Origin: Morella rubra
Lineage: Eukaryota > Streptophyta > Magnoliopsida > Fagales > Myricaceae
Assembly: GCA_003952965.2 (NCBI GenBank)
Contig: CM025851.1
Location: forward strand, 35,134,758 to 35,198,757
Direction: 5' to 3'
Length of the DNA: 64,000 bases
The position numbers and the translations under genes were made by a program. Positions 22,038 to 33,275 of the stretch are shown here, in pieces. The stretch's first letter is position 1. Every line of letters begins with the position of its first letter. The notes beneath the pieces are model-generated. The model saw only the letters and a program-made list of their open reading frames with translations, was not told the origin of the DNA and ran no database searches.

Positions 22038-23924
22038 GTCAACCGCTTCTGAGAGTTAACCAGTGAGACTTGAAAGAGCAGTAGAAAGTGGATTACAAGC
22101 ATATTCAATGACGAAATGACTATGGTCTTGTGAGCTCCGTTTTAACAAAGAAAGCTCTATTTTGTGAGCATATCTGACCTTGTGAGCTGTGTTTTAACAA
22201 AGACGGGAGAATTTATCTCACATTTTGAAGGCTATAGTTCATTCTCCTCCACTTTGTAGCTAGATGGGTCAGGGGTCAATGAAAGTTGAATCACACATAA
22301 CCAAAAAAAAAAAAACAACGCTCTGTAACTAGAGCAGAAATCTTACAAAGATCTTTTCCTGTTTGATTAAGAATTCCACCTCCCCTAGAAGCATAGTTGA
22401 CACCCTACAGAACCACAGGTCCTGTTGAAGTGGGAGTTAAGTAGGGAGGAGTCAAGTCTTTAAGACCCAATTCTTGACCTGGTGGGAATGTTTTTTTTAT
22501 GAAGAAGAAAAGAAATGCGTTATGAGCAATACTTTATGGAAAGTAGAACCAAGTAAAGAAATGGACAAACAGAACTTGCCTACGATTTTGATGATTGTTC
22601 TTCCATTGGTGTATCATCCTGTTGGCCCTCCGAGATCAATCCCATTGGGAAGACGTTAGCCTTAGAGCGACTCGCAAGGTTTATCGGAGAAGCGAAGAAA
22701 TTTTGAATGTGAGAGAGAGAGAATGAGTGGCAGGAGCAGAACAAAGGGTGAAATTTGTAGAGTGTGAAAAAAACTAGGGACAAAGGATGGGGTTGGCTGA
22801 GTCATTGACCCATGTTAGGCCCCTTAAGATAAGCGGGCTATTTTTTTTTTTTTTCTTTTAGCTCTATACTTTATGTTTTGTATTCTATGTCATAGATTTT
22901 GTTTCATTTGATGGCAAAATTTTCGTCACGAAAAGCATATTTTAGTAACCAAATTCTATATTCGCCTCTAACGTTTAGCAACGAAACTGAGTTTTGTCGC
23001 TAATAAAATTTCTAGATATGAATGTATAATTTTGTGGCTAAAAACATATATTTTATGTTTTCCAAACAAAATATTTTTAAGTTTTCCAAATTACTTGAGA
23101 GGTTGTTCTGTCTTTTAAGCTTCTAGCAATTTCAAAATGTGATTCTTTGTTCGACAATGAGAGAAGGCGCGGTTAATTTCTATTATTCTTTTGTTGGTTG
23201 CTTGTCGATTTCTTCTCTGTTTCTTAACAATACATAATTGGATTATAAAAATTTTCCTTATCGACATGTATAGAACACTTACATATGGGGAAAAAAAACA
23301 CTAAACAAATTCATAAAAGAAAATTTCAGAAACTAAAAACAAAGATACAGAGACAGGACCACCTATAATAGGGTTACATGCAGATAAACATCCAATCCTC
23401 TTTTGTGAGATTTGCAAAGTCTGGTCTCATCTTGAGTATCGGCTTATTTTATTTCTAAGTAAACATAAATGTCTCTTAATTATGCTTCTTTTAGATATTA
23501 ATGTGGATGCCATCTACAAATTGGCGACTAATCACACTGCAAGCAATTTTGGCTCCTTGAACTTTCGTCCACCTATAAAAGAGATGACAAACAACAAACG
23601 AAGTATATTTATTTTCTCCATAACAGTTCCAACATCACGACCAATAACACACAAAAGAAGAGCACTTTTCCAATATTTGGTGACCAAGAGGTGTAGAAAT
23701 GACAGTTCCACATTTGTCAAAGATTTGTATCAATAACAGTTCCACATTTTTATACCAATAACAGTTCCAATAAAAATGGCAGTTCCACATTTGTACCAAT
23801 AACAGTTACGACAGCTTTTCTCCAAGATTTGTCATTACTTGTCAAAGGTGCATAATTTTAAACCGTTAACACCAAGTTTAAAAGAACCTTTTAAAACCAT
23901 TAACACCAAGTTTAAAAGCACCTC

Positions 23925-24742
23925 CTTACCTGAGATGTAAAATTCATAAATGGTTCAAGTTTTGTTGATGAAAGTAGCTTCTCTTTAGTAACCAAATTAG
24001 GATACAAGCTGGTCAAAGTAACCAAACTTAACTGACCAACATACAATTGTGAACCTGCCATGAATATGTGTCTTACGCTTGAATCCAAAAGCAGCAAGCA
24101 TAAGTATTGCTTCCTAAGGTGTTAGAGGACATAGGCCTTATGACCTGAGTTCTGCAGGAGATGGTAAGCTGCAAAGATTAAAACATCTTGATTAGATGCA
24201 AACAGAAGGAGATGGAAGATAAATGGTTTCCCTTCCAAATTCCCAAGAGTTTCCTTTTTTATTAGTGAAACTGTCTTTGATCTGTCACCATAAACTTCAG
24301 AAATATTGACAACTACTACCAACAGTATCCTGAATTAACAGCAAAATAAGCTAAGCCAACTATTGGCAGGCACTATTAGAAACATGAAATAAGTATATAG
24401 CCAAAATGATTTGGAACGTACTTTGTGGTCTTCTTGAGAAATGTCAACGCAGGAAAATTGGGTTTTACGATATGCTTCCAACTCTTGTCTCTCTTCCTCG
24501 CCCCCACCAAATTCACACAAAGAATGAGCTAGCATGTCAATTTCAAATCTCAGGTGTAGAGCTAGATATCTAGAGGCTTTCTTAGCACGACTATTAGTAT
24601 TGTTCTTAACTGTTTCTATTGATGAACTGATAAGATAATGATCCAGCACTCCAGGGTGACCTACATGCTGGCGTAACCTTTGAAGAATCAAAGCACCAAT
24701 TTCTTGTATTTTTGGAACAAATTGCAGAGCATGAAAATTACA
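23925..24742 (-). pseudogene. O-fucosyltransferase-family (MSR-like) gene fragment, decayed
   Basis: Two adjacent exons of a plant GDP-fucose O-fucosyltransferase-like gene remain. The upstream piece (24742-24418) encodes FHALQFVPKIQEIGALILQR, then HVGHPGVLDHYLIS and ASRYLALHLRFEIDMLAHSL with CEFGGGEEERQELEAYR. The downstream piece (about 24170-23932) encodes LPSPAELRS, GLCPLTP, LMLAAFGFKRKTHI, FMAGSQLYVG and LTSLYPNLVTKEKLLSS, ending FMNFTSQ before a GTAAGG donor. The family acts in the Golgi, with roles in cell-wall polysaccharide synthesis. The copy has in-frame stops (for example where the family has SEGLCPLTPEE) and frame changes near YRKTQF and KTHI, and the N- and C-terminal exons are absent. 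It is a captured relic, not a gene. Confidence 0.85.
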
Positions 24743-25383
24743 TTTGCATCAAAGTCTCTACATGAAGTTCCCGAATTAGGAGGAGAAAAATAGGAAAGAA
24801 GTTAACAATCTAAGGAAGACCAAGTTAGTGCAACATTCCAACAAATGTTGCTTACAATCTATCAGAAACTTGAAATAGAATGGAGTGTCAATGGATGGTG
24901 ATTCACCTACAACGATTCCCAAATCCAACAAAATGGACGACTCTGTTCTTGAATAGAATTGGGAGTATCTTCTTTAAGTAAAAACTTGGCTTGGCCTCTT
25001 TCATTATGTCTTCATTTATTACTTGTAATAGTGTTTCATTGATCACCACAAATAACTCATCAATAAAGTCAACACCTAAGAACCGTTCAGAGTAGTTTGG
25101 GTAAAAAACTTACAACACTGCCAACAGCCTCCATTAACACCAAGTTTCAGCTACATTTCAAATTGCATTTCTTATATGCTCTGCAACATCGCCCAGCTTG
25201 CATGCCATCTAATCTGCAAAATGCCCGAGAATAAATGACCCAATTAGCAAATGAATTATAATAGGAAAATGTTGTACATTGTATTTTTTGAGGAAATCAA
25301 AACATTCGAATACATAGATTTAGTGAACTAGGTGAGATTGAGGAAATATGAAAAGTAAAATAATGGGTTACACGGGTCATGCC

Positions 25384-25500
25384 AAATCCACCTCTGGAGG
25401 CGAAATATTTTCCCAATGAATTGTAATCGGATCTTTCGTTTGCAACAGTCAGCGCTTCAAGAGATTGTGTACACAAGCTAAGCCGCAAAATCCATGGCAA
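25384..25500 (-). pseudogene. Exon-like fragment of an unidentified gene
   Basis: The minus strand encodes ILRLSLCTQSLEALTVANER then SDYNSLGKYFASRGGFGMTR, with good amino-acid complexity and no repeat character, in the same orientation as the neighbouring O-fucosyltransferase relic. I do not recognise the family. It may be a third captured host fragment. Confidence 0.4.
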
Positions 25501-25754
25501 AAGTGAGTTTCATCCATGGGCTTCGTCGACGACAAAGGTCAAGTGGTGGCCCTTCATCAACCACATCCATGTCGGCTGAATATTTCGTCGATAATTGATC
25601 TAAGACAACGACATGAACTGGTCATTCTTTGTTCTCTGACTTAGTCAAACGGTGGCGAGGCTGGGACCGGGTTTCATGACCACAAATGCTGTCGTCCCCA
25701 TTGTAGAGAGAGTCGTTGAATAAACCTTGGCCGAACACAATACCCACCAATGAT

Positions 25755-26003
25755 TTGGGTTTGTGTTTTTCGCCTTTAGACTTGATGGCAATGGGTTAAC
25801 GGTAGAGGAAGTTGGAGCTTTTGCTGACGATAAGCTCTTTTTTTTATTAATCGCGTGTGTCTGATTAGCGCTTTTCTTGGGTTTGTGTTCTTCACTCGTA
25901 GAGTTGACGGCAAGGAGTTCGTGGTGGAGGAAGTTTGAGGTGGCAATTGCCTACGATAAGCCGGATTTTTTTAAACGCACATGGCTGATTCACGACTTTC
26001 TTG
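25755..26003. repeat. Tandem duplication of about 121 bases
   Basis: Units 25755-25876 and 25877-26003 both run TTGGGTTTGTGTT, GAGGAAGTT, ACGATAAGC, a T-rich run, then GATT and CGCTTTTCTT or CGACTTTCTT. The second unit's last bases are the target of the hAT element at 26004. Confidence 0.75.
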
Positions 26004-27767
26004 TAGGGGTGAACGTATTTGGGCCGGAACCGACCGGGCCGACCAAAACCGGCCCGGAACCGACTGGGCCGGCCGGTTTAGGTCCGGCCCGGTTCGACTG
26101 TCGGTCTCCCAAAACCCAGAATCGAGGGTATTTTGGGTATTTTACCCCTTTTTTTTTTAAACGACGTCATCTCCCTACCCCCCCCCCCCCAACAAAACGT
26201 CGTCCCCCCCTAACTAAAAAAAACCCCAGCCCCGACACCCCAGCCCCGACTCCCCCTAAAAAAAAAACCCCAGCCCCAAAACGTCGTTGATGCCCTAGCC
26301 GCCCCCCTCCCCTCCACCGCCCCGCACCCCTCCGACGTCTCTCAGCTCTCTCTCTCTCTCGGTGTCTCTCTCTCTCTCGGCGTCTCTCTCTCTCCGCGTC
26401 TCACGAGGCCACGCCGCCTCTCCACCTCACAAGCTTCCAGGTCCAGATCTCTCTCACTCGACGATTTCCTTTGTTTGCTGTGACTTGTTTAGTTTATTTA
26501 AGATTTGCCATTGATTTTTTATTTCTCTGATTTATGAATTGTAGTTTAGTGTTTATTATTCAAGAATATTAATAGATTTGAATATTTGCATTTTACAAGG
26601 TGATTTACAAAGTTGCTAATAATTTCGTGTACTGCTATTGACGAGAATTAAATCAGGTTTGTATTTTCCATTTTACTATTTTAAATCAGGTTTATGATAG
26701 AGATTGGAAGTTAGGATTATGTTGGTTCTGTAGAGATCGGAGGTCAAGGCTGATTTGTTGTTGGATTTGGATGAATTTTTAGTTTTGTTTTGTTGGATAT
26801 TTTTGCTGATTGGAAGTTAAATATTTGCATTTTGTTTTGTTGGATATTTTTGCTGATTTTACTTATCTAGGTCACTGTAATTCTGTAAATTGGACCGGAT
26901 AAAATGAGCTACAAATTAAAGAAAATAGCTTGATACAAATTGAAATGAATTCATCCTTAAAAGAACTTCATATGTTCACAAAATTGGATAGGGGAAGACT
27001 CTATTGCTGAGTCAGTTGTTGATTATGAGTTAGTGGAAAATGTAGAGAAATATGAAGAAGAAGCAGGAATTTTAATTTATATAGTCAATTATAATTTATT
27101 TTAATCACAATTTATATTTATGTATACTTAACTTGCTTTGATTTGCTATTTGTTTTCAACAGTGGAGATCCTTGGCCCATCCGAGAAGCGCCCAGTTGAT
27201 GATTAAATGTTCTAATTTTGAAACTTGCTCTAATTTTAATTTTTTTGGTTGTTGTAATTTTAATTTATTTGTTGTTGTTAATTGTTAACTTGTAGCTTAT
27301 TTTTATTTTTATTTTTTTTTGGGATAGTTGATACTTGTTATTTGTTAGGGTTGGATGTTAAATACCCCATTTTGGTTTTCTTATTTTGTTTTTTTAAGTA
27401 TGTTGTTAATTGTTATTTATTAGGAGTTAGAACCATGAAGCATGCATAGTTACAAGTTAAATCGTGTGAAATATTTGAAAAAGTGGGTAATTTTGGGCCA
27501 CCGAATGGGCTGAACAAAGAGAGATTTGAGCTTCAAAAAAATAAAACGAATTGGGCCATTATATTAACGTTTAAAAAAAAAGAGTAAATTTTGGGCCCAT
27601 TATTGGGCCCAACCGACCGAACCGGGCCACCAGGTTTGGTGGTCGGCCCGGCCGGTTCTCCCAACCGGCGGTTCGGCCGTCGGTTGGGAGAATGAGAAAA
27701 CCGAACCAGTCGGTTCGGCTCACGGTTTGGGCCCAAAACCGAACCGACTTGTCGGTTTTCACCCCTA
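26004..27767. mobile_element. Non-autonomous hAT element, 1764 bp
   Basis: Ends TAGGGGTGAACG and GGTTTTCACCCCTA lie inside a perfect 8-bp duplication CTTTCTTG (25996-26003 and 27768-27775). Both subterminal regions are dense in CCGGCC, GAACCG and CGGTTCGG motifs. The centre contains CT-repeat and AT-rich sequence (26320-27500) with no transposase domain I can recognise. The 26160-26300 segment is a C-rich, proline-codon-like run and is not a gene. Confidence 0.92.
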
Positions 27768-28950
27768 CTTTCTTGTAGCGAGGGGACGTATTAAATTGGC
27801 TACGCAGACCACAAGGATAAATTGATCACACATACTATATAGATATATCACCAGCGTAAAGATAATTTTCACAGTATATTTACCAAAATAAATTATAAAT
27901 ATTTCAATTGAGTTTCACAAAATCTCGACAATCTCATTTTACCTAAAATTTCTTTAGTTTCCCAAATAATACATCAAAATCATATAAAATATAGTGCACG
28001 TTTAAAAATTTCATTGAAGATCTACTTACCTCAAACGTTTAACCAATCTTTAAAGCTTCTCCAATAATTACCAAACAATCTCTCAGAACCTAAATATACA
28101 TTCTCTGCGTCCATTTATTAACCTCGATCTCTTCAACTTTTAAAATTCAAACATATCTCTATCCATCACTTTTAAAATTCAAATATAATATCCTTATCTA
28201 TATCTTTCAAATTCAAATATAAGAATAATCTGTATCCATATTTTAACCTTTAAATTCAAATATAGATCACATCTCCATCTCAGCACCATTAAATTTGAAA
28301 ATACGATTCAACCTCTATCCAAAAATCAAAAATAGGATTAATCCCTTATCTCTTGTTTAAAATTCAAATTATTCACTTAAAACCTTTTTCAGGACGGGAT
28401 ATTACAGCAAAGGTATCAAATGATTTTCCTCTCAAGCATGAAACGCCAAGGAACAATAAAAAAACTTAGGTGAAGAGTTTGGACATTTTTCTCACTATTT
28501 AAATAGAAAAAAAAATAAGAAAATTTAAATCTGAGGGATTTCGCTCGAGCCAAGATCGAGCAAAGGTACGGTGAAAGTCTTTGTGTAAAAAATCATCTAT
28601 TTCACTCGAGTGAAGGTAGGGCGAAAGTCTATGTATATAAAATCACGTATTTTGCTCAAGCCAAGATCAAACGAAGGTCAGGCGAAAGTCTTTGTATAAA
28701 AATGCACCTTTTTTGCTCAAGCGAAGTCATATTTCATAGATAACCTTGAGAGATTTTAGGAATAGATCACACTTTGTGAATTTGAACTTCTCCTTCAAAA
28801 TTCAAACGCCCTTCATTTTTATCTTCGTGATTTAAACGTTTTTTAATCCTAATCTTATTACGAGACATCTTGAACACTTAAACAAACCCTTATCTAAATA
28901 ATTCAAATTACAATTTAAATTTGAAACGGAATCTGTCAATAACATTAACA

Positions 28951-29197
28951 CCAAACAACATCACCAAAAAATGTACTATAAGCTTCACTAATGAACTCAA
29001 TATCCCAAATCGGCAGCCAAAAGGACCCCTAAGACATTTGTTCATCCACAGCACCACCCAACCACAGACAGTAGTCCTCCTCCCACCCAATCACACTCTC
29101 GGCCACCACTAATCCCGTCTAATCTCTGCTTTCCCTCCTCTCCTCCTCAACCTCCCCCACCTCTTCTTTTCCCTTCCCAACTTCCCTTAGGCTGGGC
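28951..29197 (-). pseudogene. 5'-truncated middle part of the broken small unknown gene, copy A
   Basis: Matches 35663-35895, the C-terminal half of the intact gene at 35612-35989, with about 93 percent identity by eye (CTTCACTAATGAACTCAATA, CATTTGTTCATCCACAGCAC). It is separated from its own 3' end by the solo LTR at 20519-28950, and it stops abruptly at 29197 where block A ends. The breakpoint of the segmental duplication therefore lies inside this gene. Confidence 0.85.
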
Positions 29198-29235
29198 CCT
29201 TGCGGAAACGGGCCGATGAAGATTTTCTACTCCAT
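29198..29235. other. Junction sequence between duplication blocks A and B
   Basis: About 38-45 bases (AGGCTGGGCCCTTGCGG...) that match neither block start nor gene tail. It is probably filler DNA at the duplication breakpoint. Confidence 0.5.
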
Positions 29236-29831
29236 CTCTATTCTTAATAGAATTTGGATGGTGAGTGATGTCATGTCGTGGTTTAGACTGCAAATAGTCG
29301 TTGAATGAAACGTATAGTTCAAAAAATTCGAGGAAAGGAATCCTTGTCCAAAGATTAGGTGGCTTGATTTCCTTTCCTATGAACCATTAATGAGTGGAAA
29401 AGTTTTCATTACCTGCCAGAAGAAGCCTGCTCTATGCTGGGGGAAAAGCCCTCGTGAGAGATTGTCAAATGTAGTGACTTGTCTAGCGGACTTTGTTTAC
29501 GCATGCAGATAATGTATTTTCATACTTGACATGGTCAACCGACTTTGTTGTGTTGTATACTTTGACTCTTCTTCTTTTTTTCCTTTGCTTGATGTCAGGA
29601 TAAATAAAAGGAACCTGACTATATAGATGCAAGAAAAGTGACACTCCCGAACAGGAGAACTTTGTTGTGCATATGAAGAATCACAAGAAATACTTTCACA
29701 TTGCAACTTAAATATATAATTTTCAATAAATTGAATCGAGAATTAGACAATAAATAAACAGGACCCATCATACGTGATTGTTTAGACAAGAAAATTAAAA
29801 TAGACTATAAAAAAAAAGTCAAAACGTGTGT

Positions 29832-29835
<4 letters not shown>

Positions 29836-29864
<29 letters not shown>
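29836..29864. repeat. (GA)n microsatellite
   Basis: An uninterrupted GA run of about 14 units in block B, absent at the matching place in block A. Confidence 0.85.
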
Positions 29865-29866
<2 letters not shown>

Positions 29867-30275
29867 ACCTCACAACCACTCCTATTCCCACCCAAGAAAA
29901 AGAAAAGGCAGTCAAAGTGGTCCATCTAGCATTGTCGTTCAAGATATTCATGCATTGATCTCTCCTGCTTCACTCGGTGTAAAAAGCTCATAATAGTGCA
30001 AAATTGAGTGACTAATCTGTCTTCCCGATAAAACCTCTCAAAATTGGATAATGTTGTATTAAATCAGATAATCTTCTTTAATTTCTACTCGGATATGGAA
30101 TGGTCCGATTCTGGAAAAAAAGACACAAGAAATATTAAATATTGTGCATTTATTGTGTGAACGAGTTGATCAAAGATAATCTGTGTTGGAGAGCTCACCC
30201 TTATTCGACTATTCACGTTAACAAATGTTGTAACTTACCTAATGCTTGTGCGAGTGGCCCGGCCCGCACATGACT

Positions 30276-30416
30276 TTTTTCTTCTTCTATTTTTGCGTTT
30301 TTTTTTCTAGGCAAATTGAAATAGCAGGACTAAGCCTATGGGGTGGGGGGGATTCGACCTCTCGATCTATCTCTCCCCAAAAGGAGGAGGTGCCATCTGA
30401 GCTAAAGCTCATTGGC
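30276..30416 (-). mobile_element. tRNA-derived SINE, 141 bp
   Basis: On the minus strand it starts GCCAATGAGCTTTAGCTCAG. It has an A-box-like TAGCTCAGATGG, a B-box-like GAGGTCGAATCC about 45 bases on, and ends in an A-rich tail. It is flanked by a perfect 14-bp duplication GCCCGCACATGACT (30262-30275 and 30417-30430), the hallmark of LINE-driven insertion. Block A has no such insertion. Confidence 0.88.
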
Positions 30417-30834
30417 GCCCGCACATGACTGCTTACTCCCCGTGCTGTACTTGCTTATTTTCTGAAAAAAATGCAAGTTGGTGATACTGGGCTTGGTTCA
30501 GGGGCTTGTCAAGGCCTTTCAGGGTCAGCCAGAGCCTAGTCCGAAAGTTTAGTCCAGCCACGCGTTTCAGACTCGCTATCGTCCAAAAGCCCATCGGAGT
30601 GCACACAAATTGCATCAGCCCCCAACACACCAAGATTTAGCACAGAACGGATTGGAGGACAGTTTTACCAAAGACTCAATGTTAAACCTTGACAATAAAC
30701 AAGTTACCGTATCAATCATGAATATAAAAGTAATTTGCATAACAAAGCCCAAAGCATATTAGGAGGCTTGATTTAATGATGCTTCCTATAGAAAGCAAAG
30801 TTTTGTACTTTTAGCAGTATTGAGTAATTATATA

Positions 30835-30900
30835 TACGAACACTTATTACATCAGCTAAAAATGAGGTACGAACACTTATTACATCAGCTAAAAATGAGG
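30835..30900. repeat. 33-base perfect tandem duplication
   Basis: Units 30835-30867 and 30868-30900 are identical (TACGAACACTTATTACATCA to AATGAGG). Block A has one diverged unit at about 14426-14460, so this arose after the blocks separated. Confidence 0.95.
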
Positions 30901-32795
30901 GGGGAGAGCGAAAGAGAAGTCATATGGAGGTTCAACACAAAGTTATTAGGATCCCATCGCTCTTCATACTATTTGGATCTGACAAAGCTAGTATGCAATT
31001 TTTTTTTTTTAATCATAAAAACTCATGTATTAATATTCAAGGAGGTTTAAAGACGTCAAGTATATACTCTAAAGAGTGAGTTAATTAGATCCTCTATAAA
31101 GGTGACGGACCAACGAGCAAGCAAAGGGGAGGAGGGCAAAAGGTCATATAAATGCTCGTAAATGGCAGATAATCCACAAAGGACCGCAACCAATGAAAGA
31201 GGAAAGCTGACAGCGAAGAGAGATAGTAAAAGCAACAAGTGGCTGAGAGAGGTCGACACAAAGGAAAAATGGTCGTGCATGTGAGATGTATGTGAGACAC
31301 ACGTGGGGTGGAGTGTGTGAGCTAGATGTGACTGTCAGAGCTCAGTTTGGGAGAGAAAGAGGTCGAGCGCGTAGGTGCGGGTGAGACGCTATGCACCAAC
31401 AGTCAACTCCGATCTTAGATAGAAGGCAGCACCCATTAATGCATAACCCCTCCAGGTCGGTTATGTCCACCAAAAACTACCGTAGATGTTGGAATCTAAC
31501 TTCGACATGCATCTTAAAAACACTGAAACAAGGCCAAACAAAAAGTTTTATTGATCGGTTTGGCTATGAAGGAGCACTACAAGGGAAGGGAGGGGGACAA
31601 GAGGAGGTGGGGCTCCTCCCACCACCAATAGTGGGGGTCGAGGAAAGGGGACAATCGGGGGAGGGGAGGAGGAATTCTAGCCTTTCTCTCTAGAACAACT
31701 AAGCGACTCCAATACTTGGATCCTAAAGCTAGTATTCAATTTTTGACTCATGAAAATTTTAAGCTTTGCACTCGGGTTGGATGCATTGGCTTGGAATACC
31801 ACTTATCAGTTGGCAAACCTAAGTTTAAAACTCCACGACTCCCCCAGGGCCAGTGACTTGGTGTTTGGCTACCCATGCCAAATATTTAACCTAATAAAAT
31901 AACTATAAAATAATATCTCTCTCTCATCAAATTATCTTTTTTTATCAAAATAAACATAAATTCACTCAAATCATCTATTTCTTCACTTTTTCGTCAAATT
32001 CTTATATACCAAAATTTTGACAGCCAAACCCTTAAATTATTTGGATAGAGGAGCTCCCGCCCATGCTAAGGGTTTTACATGCGCTTCCATATATGCTAGT
32101 CGGAGTGCGCTCCCCAAATGCTCTAAGGTCTTTCCTGGGTGGGACACAAGACTATTACACAGTTTCCTACGTTGTCTTAAAAAAAAAAAAAAAAACCTTT
32201 GACGGGCATTCTTAGAGGGGAGCTGACTCTTTATTGGTAAACATCAATCTAAAGCATGATGTTTATGGCAGGAATTGAGGTGCCTTCAGATAATGTTGTG
32301 AAGCTAAAAGATAAAATGAAAAAACAGCTGAAATCACAAAAACTCTATCCCTTGGTCACTATCCTGCAATTTGCACTTGTACCAACAAAATGAAGTGGTG
32401 GAGGTTGTCAACATATAAGAGACTATGACCTATGGGCCCCAATAAGGAAATTCGAAAATGTTTCAAAAAAAAGTAGGCATATTACGTACAAAAAGTTCAC
32501 TCCCTTCTTTTATCTCTGAAGATAGGGTGTCCTAGCCACCCAACAGCTATTCCATCCCGCCAAGACTGTATTTTGGGCTGGCACTGTGCAGGATAAGTCT
32601 ATCGAGCCCAAACCCAATTCCAATTTTAAATTTACCCAGCGACTAGTCTTGGTCGGGATGTTAACGAGGCCAATTTGGCGAATTCGCAGAGCAGAACAAA
32701 AGCTAACCACAAATTGGTTGTCTGTGCTATCGGCTATCGCATGTAAGTGATAAATCAAAGAACAAATTGGTTGAAGCATGATTGTTATTAGACAT
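30901..32795. other. Non-coding duplicated spacer upstream of rbcS copy B
   Basis: Matches 14460-16097 and 18240-18270 of block A. It includes the shared MITE at 31859-32030 and the empty site of the solo LTR at about 32743-32762. No gene can be supported. Confidence 0.6.
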
Positions 32796-32949
32796 TTTCA
32801 CTACCGGCTTGTGGGATTCACCTTCAGCCATGTTTGATCCTCGGAGCAACTTGTGAAGTTCCTGTGAGGGTGACCCCAAGACAAAGCAAATGCAAGGGGC
32901 CAAAAAGGAAAAGAGAGAAAACAGAACAGCCACCACAAATTCAAGTCCT

Positions 32950-32993
32950 CTTATCTCGGTTGCGATAAGAATAATGGGCGCTCGCCACGTGGC
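32950..32993 (+). promoter_or_regulatory. Light-response module of rbcS copy B (I-boxes and G-box)
   Basis: Same arrangement as copy A: CTTATC (32950-32955), GATAAG (32964-32969) and G-box GCCACGTGGC (32984-32993). The base before the second I-box differs (CGATAAG instead of AGATAAG). The promoter thus looks intact even though the coding region is damaged. Confidence 0.85.
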
Positions 32994-33275
32994 AAAATCA
33001 ATGAAGTTCACTGGCAACAAGGCTCGTAATCTAAATCAAATTTTCCTCATTTTGTGGCCAAAAAGGAAATGTCACCCCCAACATGATCCAAGGGCTAAAA
33101 GATGGCCAAGAGACAGTAAACCAAATTAACACCACAGGATTGCAGAAAATGTCACATAGAGATTAGTGGGTGAGGGGGGCTTATAACTATAAGACTAGGA
33201 ACAAGCAGCAGAGCAAACGCCTATCAAAGTGTCCACGAGCTGATCTTGTATAGAGAACAAAGGATTTAGAGGAAA

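Larger units (their letters stand above)
21425..27795. mobile_element. Insertion carrying fragments of several host genes (capture element of unknown class)
   Basis: This 6.4-kb stretch interrupts the LTR described above. It contains, all on the minus strand, an O-fucosyltransferase relic (23925-24742), a short fructose-bisphosphatase-like exon (about 21950-22037) and an unrecognised exon-like piece (25384-25500). It also contains a 121-base tandem repeat and a hAT element inserted later. Fragments of unrelated genes with introns still present point to a DNA-based capture element such as a Helitron or Pack-MULE. I could not find matching terminal inverted repeats or a target duplication, so a Helitron is possible but unproven. 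The ends are approximate. Confidence 0.5.
21063..28406. mobile_element. LTR-like insertion nested in the solo LTR, itself interrupted
   Basis: Ends TGTAATGACCC and CGGGATATTACA, with a perfect 5-bp duplication GCAAA (21058-21062 and 28407-28411). Those ends are typical of a plant gypsy-type LTR. The recognisable LTR body is 21063 to about 21425 and about 27796 to 28406 (TATATAGATATATCACC near 27836 is typical). It looks like a single LTR of about 1 kb whose middle was filled by the insertion at 21425-27795. No internal domain of the retrotransposon is present. Fossil. Confidence 0.75.
20519..28950 (-). mobile_element. Solo LTR (copia-like ends), split by a later nested insertion
   Basis: In minus orientation it starts TGTTAATGTTATTGACAG (28950 leftwards) and ends ...GGTCTAAACCTTGTTTTTCA at 20519. 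The real LTR pieces are 20519-21062 and 28407-28950, about 1.09 kb together. The target duplication is diverged, CTAAG / CCAAA (20514-20518 and 28951-28955). Block B shows the empty site TCGTCCCAAACAACATC at 35660-35676. The end segment CACCTATTCACCCCC is typical of plant copia LTR ends, and a relative lies at 60173-61109 in the opposite direction. It landed in, and split, copy A of the small unknown gene. Fossil. Confidence 0.85.
6763..29197. repeat. Block A of a tandem segmental duplication around rbcS
   Basis: Block A begins at a segment reading TTCTTAATCGAATTTGGATG, which matches the start of block B near 29243. It ends inside the broken copy of the small unknown gene near 29197. Matching stretches include 6769-6845 with 29243-29317, 8090-8630 with 29318-29800, 13498-16097 with 29877-32750, 18265-20340 with 32796-35075, 20380-20518 with 35540-35667, and 28951-29197 with 35663-35895. 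The extra 15.8 kb compared with block B is largely mobile elements, described separately. Boundaries are by eye and good to about 10 bases. Confidence 0.85.

Noticed and set aside
26160-26300. Proline-rich frame
   Set aside because: C-rich low-complexity sequence inside a hAT element, with no similarity to a known protein.
27533-27762. RPNR-rich minus-strand frames
   Set aside because: Produced by the CGGTTCGG-type subterminal repeats of the hAT element.
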